This document shows, piece after piece, positions 1 through 5,047 of a stretch of 5,047 nt of DNA. Both the position numbers and the translations under genes were made by a program. The stretch covers positions 1 through 5,047 of the forward strand of contig CANHCD010000187.1 of the NCBI GenBank assembly GCA_947458795.1. The letters run 5' to 3'. This stretch comes from Cyclobacteriaceae bacterium (GTDB lineage Bacteria > Bacteroidota > Bacteroidia > Cytophagales > Cyclobacteriaceae). The number at the start of each line of letters is the position of its first letter. Position 1 is the first letter of the stretch. The notes under the pieces are model-generated. The model was given only the letters and a program-made list of their open reading frames with translations. It was not told the origin of the DNA and did not search any database.

Positions 1-36
1 AAAATAATTGGGAATTCCATGTACCCCTGATAGACT

Positions 37-153
37 TTAGGACTTGGCACATTTGTCGCAGGTAGCCCCTCCCTTTGGTTTTTGGAAAAATTTCCGGAGT
101 AGGTAGTAGCTAGCCCCAAGCACGGCAAGGATGACGAGTAGTTGCTGCCACAT
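37..153 (-). CDS. FeoB-associated Cys-rich membrane protein (38 aa)
   Basis: This short gene starts one base after the feoB stop (TAA C ATG) and ends at TAA. Translation gives 38 residues beginning MWQQLLVILAVLG. Residues 3-19 are a hydrophobic stretch long enough for one membrane helix, followed by a basic segment (R20, K21, K25, K27), a GG pair and a C-terminal CDKC motif (Cys32, Cys35). This layout, one N-terminal helix then a short tail with a CxxC pair, together with its place directly behind feoB, matches the FeoB-associated Cys-rich membrane protein family. The family's role is not established; by inference it anchors next to FeoB and the cysteines face the cytoplasm, where they could bind Fe(II) or act in redox, analogous in position to FeoC. 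No Shine-Dalgarno precedes the start, so translation probably depends on ribosomes terminating on feoB. No other in-frame start exists nearby. Confidence 0.9.
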   Translation of the reverse strand: MWQQLLVILAVLGASYYLLRKFFQKPKGGATCDKCAKS

Positions 154-154
154 G

Positions 155-2287
155 TTAGGAGAAAATTTGGAAGGTGATCCAGGCCATGAGGTAAGCCAAA
201 GCACTCATGTAGACCGTTTGAATAATTGGCCATTTCCAGCCTTTGGTTTCTCTTTTGACCACGGCCAAGGTACTCATGCATTGCATGGCAAAGACATAAA
301 AGACAAGCAAGGAGTAGGAGGTGGCAGGAGTGAATGTTTTCTCGCCAGTGCTAGCATTCACCTGAGAAGCGAGTTTCTCCCGAATAGTCAGGTCGTCTTC
401 AAGATCCCCTCCAATGCTGTAGATCGTGGCAATCGTCGAGATAAACACCTCACGTGCCGCAAAGGAAGTAATGAGTGCAATGCCTATTTTCCAATCGTAG
501 CCTAGGGGTTGGATTACCGGTTCAATGGCCCTACCCATGATCCCTATAAACGAATTTTCCAATAATTTGGAGCTGGTTTCTGCTTCAATCAATGCCGCCT
601 GCTCAGGAGTAGATGCCTGTTCCTGCTGGGCAATTCCCTGCTGCCGAATCTCATCCATCGTAGCGGGAGGCCCATAGGATGCCAATACCCAAAGCACAAT
701 AGATATCGCTAAAATCACCTTTCCAGCTTCAAAAACGAAAGTTTTGGACTTCTCTACCATGGTGATGCCCACATCTTTCCAACGAGGGATTCGGTAGGAA
801 GGGAGTTCTGTCATCAAGAAACTCTTCTCATCCGTTTTGAGTATCACTTTGAGTAAAAATGCTGTTCCCAATACTCCCAGCACACCCAATACATACAGAC
901 TGAGTAGCGCTAGGGCTTGAAGGTTGATAAAGCCAAATACTTGTTGATTCGGAACGCTTAGGCCAATTAAAATAATGTATACCGGTAATCTGGCTGAGCA
1001 GCTCATCAAGGGTGTTACCAAGATGGTAATCATTTTCTCCTTCCAATTGGAGATGTTTCGAGCGGCCATGACGCCTGGGATCGCGCAGGCTACCCCCGAT
1101 ACCAAAGGCACGATACTTTTGCCATGAAGTCCGAATGGACGCATCCAGCGATCTAGCAAGAAAACCACCCGTGACATGTAGCCTGTATCTTCCAAAATGG
1201 CTAGGAAGCCAAACAGCATTGCGATTTGTGGAATGAAAATGACTACTCCGCCAATTCCTGGGACAACACCTTCGGCAAGTAAGCGAGTGAGTGGCCCATC
1301 CGGAAAAGTGGATAAAACTGCTCCGCTGACATCGGTAAAGAAACCATCAATCCAGTCCATGGGGTAGGATGCCCAAGAAAAGAGCGTTTGGAAAATTAGC
1401 AGAAGGACTCCAACAAAAATGACATAGCCCCAGAAAGGATGCAACACCACTTTGTCGAAGGTAGACTTTGCTTTAGGTGCAGATTTTTTGGTTAAGGCTT
1501 TGGTTACTAATTCGGTAATCTTCTTGTACCGGATCTTGGTTTCCTCGAGTTGCGCTTCTTCTATATTGAACTCACTTTCCGCTAAGACTTGAGCCAGCCA
1601 ATTTCGTTTCGCCTCAGAGATGGACTTGTCCTTTGCCCCAAATCGGATCATTTGATAGGCCTGGTAATGATTTTCAAGGTCAAACTTCTCCTTCACTTGG
1701 TCCAGCAAAGTAGCAGGCACAACCTCTAGGATGTCGACAAACTGTGGTGCTTTTGAAAAATTCCGTTGCTGAATAAGCTCCTTGATTTGCTCCAGACCTT
1801 TTTGATTTCGAGCATCCGTTTGCAGGATGGGGACCCCCAGGCGCTTAAAGAGTTCGTAACTCCGAATCTCAATATTTTTAGCTGCTGCCAAGTCCGACAT
1901 ATTTAGCAAGATGGTCAGGTTGATGCCCAAATCAATCAATTGAGTTGCTAGAAAAAGCCCTCTGGATAGCTGGGTAGAATCAATCACGAGCAATACATAA
2001 TCCGGTCTTTTTTCAAGTTCTGGATTATTGAGCACGCGGTGTGCAATGATCTCGTCTTCGGAATTGGGAAATAGGCTGTAGGTGCCTGGAAGATCTAGGA
2101 TTTCAAAATTTTCACCTTGAATTTGTACTGTCCCGGTCTTTTTATCTACCGTTACCCCTGGATAATTACCGATTTTCTGGTTGAGGCCTGTGAGGTAATT
2201 GAAAATGGTGGACTTGCCCACATTGGGGTTTCCAATGATGGCAATTCTGGGTGGAGAATGAACTTCAGAAAGGTCTTTTGCAGCCAT
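155..2287 (-). CDS. feoB: Ferrous iron transporter FeoB (GTPase-permease)
   Basis: FeoB imports Fe(II) across the inner membrane. The 710-residue product has an N-terminal G domain with G1 GNPNVGKS (19-26), a G2 Thr in PGVTV (43-47), G3 DLPG (65-68), G4 NMSD (129-132) and a G5-like TDAR (157-160). A helical linker (about 165-275) carries a charged stretch, EETKIRYKKI, typical of the family's spacer domain. The polytopic membrane part starts near HPFWGYVIF (283). It includes EDTGYMSR (366-373), the first gate motif GVACAIPGVMAAR (398-410, Cys401), the second gate motif SCSARLPVY (429-437), the SFAAREVFIST segment, and a final QCMSTLAVVKRE block (669-680) followed by a last helix. The length is near the usual 700-770 and no motif is broken. 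The start lies 2 bases after the feoA stop (TGACCATG) without a clear Shine-Dalgarno, so translation is probably coupled to feoA. Confidence 0.98.
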   Translation of the reverse strand: MAAKDLSEVHSPPRIAIIGNPNVGKSTIFNYLTGLNQKIGNYPGVTVDKKTGTVQIQGENFEILDLPGTYSLFPNSEDEIIAHRVLNNPELEKRPDYVLLVIDSTQLSRGLFLATQLIDLGINLTILLNMSDLAAAKNIEIRSYELFKRLGVPILQTDARNQKGLEQIKELIQQRNFSKAPQFVDILEVVPATLLDQVKEKFDLENHYQAYQMIRFGAKDKSISEAKRNWLAQVLAESEFNIEEAQLEETKIRYKKITELVTKALTKKSAPKAKSTFDKVVLHPFWGYVIFVGVLLLIFQTLFSWASYPMDWIDGFFTDVSGAVLSTFPDGPLTRLLAEGVVPGIGGVVIFIPQIAMLFGFLAILEDTGYMSRVVFLLDRWMRPFGLHGKSIVPLVSGVACAIPGVMAARNISNWKEKMITILVTPLMSCSARLPVYIILIGLSVPNQQVFGFINLQALALLSLYVLGVLGVLGTAFLLKVILKTDEKSFLMTELPSYRIPRWKDVGITMVEKSKTFVFEAGKVILAISIVLWVLASYGPPATMDEIRQQGIAQQEQASTPEQAALIEAETSSKLLENSFIGIMGRAIEPVIQPLGYDWKIGIALITSFAAREVFISTIATIYSIGGDLEDDLTIREKLASQVNASTGEKTFTPATSYSLLVFYVFAMQCMSTLAVVKRETKGWKWPIIQTVYMSALAYLMAWITFQIFS

Positions 2288-2289
2288 GG

Positions 2290-2514
2290 TCAGGAGAGCA
2301 ATTCGATTCGAATCAATGCTGCTTCATTTTTACGCAGTGCTAGGAGCGTTTCCTCCAACTGAAAAGCCAAAGGGCCTCCCAAAGGTGCTCTGTGCTGTAG
2401 TGTCAATTGTTTTCCTGGAAGAAAGCCCAACTCCATTAAATTGATTTTTAGTGGGGAGGAACTGATTTCCAAGATTTTACCAGATTGATTGAGCGTGAGT
2501 TGGTCCGCAGTCAT
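2290..2514 (-). CDS. feoA: FeoA family ferrous iron transport protein
   Basis: The 74-residue product is a complete single FeoA domain, an SH3-like small beta-barrel thought to act in the cytoplasm with FeoB and support its activity. The diagnostic central run is present: MELGFLPGKQLTLQHRAPLG (residues 27-46), followed by GPLAFQLEETLLALRKNEAA, where family members usually carry APxGxP...ALRxxEA and end in a beta strand such as IRIE. The length is typical of stand-alone FeoA (about 75-85). It is the first gene of the feo operon. The ATG is preceded 7 bases upstream by AGGA within AGGTTAGGA, which supports this start, and a Bacteroidota-type promoter element lies just upstream. FeoA-like domains also occur at the C-terminus of DtxR-type regulators, but there is no helix-turn-helix portion here, so this is the transport-associated form. 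Confidence 0.96.
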   Translation of the reverse strand: MTADQLTLNQSGKILEISSSPLKINLMELGFLPGKQLTLQHRAPLGGPLAFQLEETLLALRKNEAALIRIELLS

Positions 2515-2521
2515 GAATGTA

Positions 2522-2530
2522 TCCTAACCT
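2522..2530 (-). promoter_or_regulatory. Ribosome-binding site of feoA
   Basis: On the minus strand the sequence AGGTTAGGA ends 7 bases before the feoA ATG at 2514. Its AGGA core is a reasonable anti-16S match at normal spacing. It is the only clear Shine-Dalgarno in the feo operon, consistent with ribosomes loading at feoA and reaching the two downstream genes by coupling. Confidence 0.55.
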
Positions 2531-2533
2531 TTG

Positions 2534-2555
2534 TCCAAAAGTATGGGTATTTGGA
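2534..2555. promoter_or_regulatory. 6-bp dyad overlapping the feoA promoter (possible operator)
   Basis: The arms TCCAAA (2534-2539) and TTTGGA (2550-2555) form a perfect 6-bp inverted repeat with a 10-base spacer, and one arm overlaps the predicted -7 element. A repressor bound here would block transcription, as expected for an iron-responsive operon. It does not resemble the classical E. coli Fur box, so any regulator assignment would be a guess. Such short dyads also arise by chance. Confidence 0.25.
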
Positions 2556-2566
2556 ATGAATCTAAA
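2536..2566 (-). promoter_or_regulatory. Putative Bacteroidota sigma-type promoter for feoA-feoB operon
   Basis: The minus strand reads TACTTTTG at 2543-2536, an exact fit to the Bacteroidota -7 consensus TAnnTTTG. The expected upstream -33 TTTG/TTG is only approximated, by TTTAG at 2566-2562, about 18 bases away. Transcription would start near 2530, giving a leader of only about 15 bases before feoA. The -7 element fits exactly but is short enough to occur by chance, and the -33 is weak, so this rests mainly on position. Confidence 0.45.
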
Positions 2567-2591
2567 GAAAAATAAGGAAGAAATTTTACGT

Positions 2592-2646
2592 GATTATCCG
2601 CAAACATGCTAGTTGCTGATCACGCCTATTTAAACTGCGGATAATC
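2592..2646. repeat. Perfect 11-bp inverted repeat, intergenic
   Basis: GATTATCCGCA (2592-2602) is repeated in inverted orientation as TGCGGATAATC (2636-2646), with 33 bases between. The match is exact. The right arm also takes part in a second dyad, CTGCG (2635-2639) with CGCAG (2650-2654), and the left arm overlaps a third, CGTGAT (2589-2594) with ATCACG (2619-2624), so the pairings exclude each other. The repeat lies upstream of the predicted feoA promoter and 143 bases after the receptor stop. The long loop and lack of a following T-run argue against a terminator. It could be a paired protein-binding site, a relic of a small palindromic element, or part of an RNA structure; the sequence alone does not decide. 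Confidence 0.6.
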
Positions 2647-2746
2647 GTTCGCAGACCACATTCCACAGTTCACCTAATTGAACTAAAACCCTTATTTTCT
2701 TCGGTTAGCTGTAAAAATGCAGATATTCAGAAAATTTTAAACCGGT

Positions 2747-2775
2747 TGCCTGATGTTGAGCCTGAACATCGAGCA
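2747..2775 (-). terminator. Weak hairpin after the receptor gene, possible terminator
   Basis: On the minus strand TGCTCGATGTT (2775-2765) can pair with AACATCAGGCA (2757-2747) around a 7-base loop, with one C-A mismatch and one T-G wobble. It begins 13 bases after the receptor stop codon. Downstream comes ACCGG, then TTTAAAATTTT, a T-rich but not immediately adjacent tail. The position suits the end of the receptor transcript, but the stem is imperfect and the T tract is displaced, so intrinsic termination here is only possible. Confidence 0.3.
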
Positions 2776-2788
2776 GTTGATGGAGGCT

Positions 2789-5047
2789 TTAAAAAGTTCC
2801 TTTGACCGATACTTGGAAATTTCGTCCTGGACTTACGATTCCAGAACTGTAACCACGGTACTGTAGATCCATTAAGTTTTCGACTCCTGCATTGATTTGG
2901 AGGAATGATGAGATTGGAATCCGCGCAGCTAGGTTGAAAATCATCCAGGAAGGAGAGTAAGGCTTGCCATTTGCATCAGTGGCGTAGATCGCAGGTTTAC
3001 CGATTTCTTCCAGAGGCATTTTTTCAAAAGGCATGGCGGCACTGTACTGTGAGCTCAATTCTAGAGTCATTTTTTTACCTTGAAATCGAAGTTTAGTTGC
3101 TCCAAAGTTGGGAGCTGCATGCCTGGATGGGTTTGTGATCGTGTTATCTAATTCTTCAACCCCTTTTTGCCAGTTGTAATTGGAGCTGAACAGGAGCTTG
3201 CGACTCAAGGCCAACTCAATTCCCGCTTGAATTCCTTTTACTTCGGCAAAAGCTGCATTTTGGATGGAGAAGAGCTTGCTCATTTGTCCACTGTAAAGCA
3301 ATTCTGTTTGACCATTAAAAGTGGTGGGTCTCCGAACCATCGCTTGATCTAGCCTAGTGTAATATCCCGTCACATCCAATTTGATTGTTCCTAGGAGTAC
3401 CTTGTTCAGGTTTAACTCCGCATTGTATGCATATTCAGGCTGTAATTGTGGATTAGGAACCATTAGACTTCCTGGCTGGGAATCAAAAATTTTTCCCATG
3501 TCGTCCACATTCGGTGCTCGGAATCCTGTAGATACTTGTGGAGAGATGCTGAAGCTCGGATTCACTTGATATACAAAACCTAAATTTCCTGTAATCGAAT
3601 GGTAGTTATCCTTGAACTGGACTACAGGAAGGGGATAGAATTTCAGATTGTTGGAAAAGTCTGCCTCAATGCCATTGATGTTGTAGCGCAGGGCTGATTG
3701 CATCTTCCACTTGGTGCTGAGTGGAGCTACATAATTGGCATAAACCGCCCATGAAGTCCAGGTGGAATTGGGATATCGTGCGGAAGCAGGCGCCACCTGT
3801 TGATTTGAAATGTTTATAGATTTCCCATTAGACTCCACTTGATTGATTACTGCTTCAAATCCATAGTTGAAGAAGTGCGATTTGAATAAGGTTTTGATAA
3901 AGTCAGCATTTAGCGAAGATGCCTGAACCTTTTCAACCCGTTCAAATTGAGTTGAATTGCCTACGCGCCGGTCGATTCGACTTTCTTCGAAGAACTGAGA
4001 AGCGGCTGTGATTTTTGCTTGGTCGTAGATCTTTGTTGATTTTGTGGTCTTCCAGTTGAGCTGCTGCATCATCCAGCGTTGTGGGCCATAATCCCACCGG
4101 GCAAATCGTAACTTACCGTTACTTTTTTCAATCAGGCGATCGTAACGAGGAACATCACCGGTAGATGAATAATGAAATCCATAGTCGATTGTCGAATTTT
4201 CGGAAGCTTTGAAACTGATTTTCTGCATCAGATTTACTTGCTTGTAGCCAGAGCCTATCTGTATTCTTGGGTTGGGATTGGTGATTTCTTGGTCAGTTCC
4301 ATTGATTCGTTCCACATAGGAGGAACGGAGATAAGAGGCTTGCCCCTTATTTTTTCCCATTTTCAAATCCCCAAAGTCAAAGTAGGAGGCACTTGTGACG
4401 AATGCCCATTTCCCTTTGCCATAAGTAAAGTCTGCATGAAACGTTTCCTCCGAATAGGCTGAGGAAAACCGGCTAACCACATTTCCTTTGAGTTGCTTAT
4501 TTTCATGGTCAGGCCGGAGGGTTTCAAAGACCATCACCCCACCAATGGCATCCGAGCCATACATCACTGCTCCTGGTCCAAAAAGAACCTCAGTATTTTG
4601 AAGCGAAAATGGGTCGATTGAAATCACCTGTTGGAGGTTGCCACTTCTAAAAATTGCCGTATTCATCCGCACCCCATCGATGGAGTAGAGGAGTCGATTG
4701 GCTGAAAATCCACGGATCATCGGGCTTCCGCCTCCTAGTTGACTTTTTTGAACAAATACCTCTCCAGAAGACCCCAACCAATCTGCAGTGGTGACAGGAT
4801 TGCGCAAGTCAAGCCATTCTGAGTCTAGTTGCCGCACTTTTCCTGAAATGTCGGCTTCGTTTTGATTCCATCTTGATGCGGAAATCACCGTGGTGGCAAG
4901 GGTAAGGGAACTGGATTCTAGGTAAATCAAGTAGTTCTCTGCCTCAAGTTCATCCCAAGAGAGTGTTTTACTTTTGTATCCTAGTCGAGAAAAGGTAAGC
5001 GGGTTTTTCGCTTGAAACACAGCAATACTGGAGGTTCCCATTTCTGT
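2789..5047 (-). CDS. TonB-dependent outer-membrane receptor, haem/iron type, 5'-partial
   Basis: This is a 22-stranded-barrel type receptor that would import an iron-containing ligand using TonB-ExbBD energy. Numbered from the ATG at 5041, residues about 1-50 look like the end of a carboxypeptidase-regulatory-like beta domain (LGYKSKTLSWDELEAENYLI then YLE), not a signal peptide. The frame stays open to the window edge through codons ACA GAA, so the true start is probably upstream. The plug follows (about 60-175), with SPMIRGFSANRLLYSIDGVR (106-125) and LFGPGAVMYGSDAIGGVMVF (153-172). In the barrel, FRAP (507-510) and NPQL (530-533) match the FRAP/NPxL boxes of haem/haemoglobin receptors, but no histidine lies between them. 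The C-terminus has GVENLMDLQYRGY and ends on Phe, as usual for outer-membrane barrels. The ligand is uncertain: haem, haemoprotein or a siderophore are all possible. Location beside feo supports an iron role. Confidence 0.93.
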   Translation of the reverse strand, partial: TEMGTSSIAVFQAKNPLTFSRLGYKSKTLSWDELEAENYLIYLESSSLTLATTVISASRWNQNEADISGKVRQLDSEWLDLRNPVTTADWLGSSGEVFVQKSQLGGGSPMIRGFSANRLLYSIDGVRMNTAIFRSGNLQQVISIDPFSLQNTEVLFGPGAVMYGSDAIGGVMVFETLRPDHENKQLKGNVVSRFSSAYSEETFHADFTYGKGKWAFVTSASYFDFGDLKMGKNKGQASYLRSSYVERINGTDQEITNPNPRIQIGSGYKQVNLMQKISFKASENSTIDYGFHYSSTGDVPRYDRLIEKSNGKLRFARWDYGPQRWMMQQLNWKTTKSTKIYDQAKITAASQFFEESRIDRRVGNSTQFERVEKVQASSLNADFIKTLFKSHFFNYGFEAVINQVESNGKSINISNQQVAPASARYPNSTWTSWAVYANYVAPLSTKWKMQSALRYNINGIEADFSNNLKFYPLPVVQFKDNYHSITGNLGFVYQVNPSFSISPQVSTGFRAPNVDDMGKIFDSQPGSLMVPNPQLQPEYAYNAELNLNKVLLGTIKLDVTGYYTRLDQAMVRRPTTFNGQTELLYSGQMSKLFSIQNAAFAEVKGIQAGIELALSRKLLFSSNYNWQKGVEELDNTITNPSRHAAPNFGATKLRFQGKKMTLELSSQYSAAMPFEKMPLEEIGKPAIYATDANGKPYSPSWMIFNLAARIPISSFLQINAGVENLMDLQYRGYSSGIVSPGRNFQVSVKGTF

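Larger units (their letters stand above)
2515..2788. other. Intergenic region between the receptor gene and feoA
   Basis: No credible coding sequence is visible on either strand in these 274 bases. The stretch is AT-richer than the flanking genes. In the direction of transcription it holds a weak hairpin close to the receptor stop, an AACCGGTT palindrome (2740-2747), a featureless AT-rich stretch, the 11-bp inverted repeat, and then the feoA promoter and ribosome-binding site. The length and contents favour separate transcription of the receptor and the feo operon, though read-through cannot be excluded. Confidence 0.7.

Noticed and set aside
1..36. Possible terminator after the feo operon, with a GGAATTCC palindrome (11-18) and T-rich minus-strand end ATTATTTT.
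   Set aside because: The palindrome gives only a very short stem with almost no loop, and the window ends immediately; a terminator may lie further downstream but is not supported here.
131..505. A 124-codon open frame on the plus strand opposite the feoB 3' end.
   Set aside because: It is fully antisense to conserved FeoB coding sequence and to the Cys-rich gene; its product has no recognisable domain and looks like a frame shadow.
828..1046. A 72-codon minus-strand open frame inside feoB.
   Set aside because: It lies in another frame within conserved FeoB membrane-segment coding sequence and shows no domain or start signal of its own.
2117..2362. An 81-codon plus-strand open frame spanning the feoA-feoB junction.
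   Set aside because: It is antisense to the FeoB G1-G3 region and the feoA 3' end, both strongly supported; the product has no family features.
2522..2530. Resemblance of GGTTAGGAT before feoA to half of an IdeR/DtxR iron box.
   Set aside because: Only one half-site matches, the second half is absent, and the bases are already explained by the ribosome-binding site.
2592..2646. Reading the 11-bp inverted repeat as a Fur box because of its GATAAT-like hexamers.
   Set aside because: The hexamers are about 40 bases apart; Fur boxes need adjacent hexamers or a 7-1-7 arrangement, which is not present.
3167..4462. Three short plus-strand open frames (3167-3352, 3381-3569, 4172-4462) opposite the receptor gene.
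   Set aside because: All are antisense to continuous receptor barrel coding sequence and lack recognisable domains or convincing start signals.

Overview
The window is a compact iron-acquisition locus with every recognisable gene on the minus strand. It looks like Bacteroidota, probably a Cytophagales/Cyclobacteriaceae-type genome. That rests on three things: a TonB-dependent receptor carrying the end of a carboxypeptidase-regulatory-like N-terminal domain, a TAnnTTTG-type promoter element in place of an E. coli-type -10, and a tiny Cys-rich membrane protein directly behind feoB. The phylum is a reasonable inference; the family is a guess.

In transcription order (high to low coordinates): (1) 5047-2789, a TonB-dependent outer-membrane receptor whose 5' end lies outside the window; its closest resemblance is to haem/haemoglobin-type receptors. 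(2) 2788-2515, a 274-base intergenic region with a weak hairpin just after the receptor stop, a perfect 11-bp inverted repeat, and a promoter and ribosome-binding site for the next gene. (3) 2514-2290, feoA. (4) 2287-155, feoB. (5) 153-37, a 38-residue FeoB-associated Cys-rich membrane protein that is easily missed because of its size. (6) Positions 36-1 hold no gene or convincing terminator.

The last three genes are separated by 2 and 1 bases (TGACCATG and TAACATG), so they almost certainly form one translationally coupled operon for ferrous iron uptake across the inner membrane. FeoB is the GTPase-linked permease, FeoA its small SH3-like cytoplasmic partner, and the CxxC microprotein a presumed membrane accessory. 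The receptor would bring an iron-containing ligand across the outer membrane, so the neighbourhood makes sense as a two-membrane iron import route, although the receptor appears to be a separate transcription unit.

I see no mobile element, CRISPR array, RNA gene or clearly novel system. The parts most worth a second look are the 38-residue gene, the receptor's FRAP/NPxL region lacking the histidine of classical haem receptors, and the unexplained inverted repeats between the receptor and feoA.
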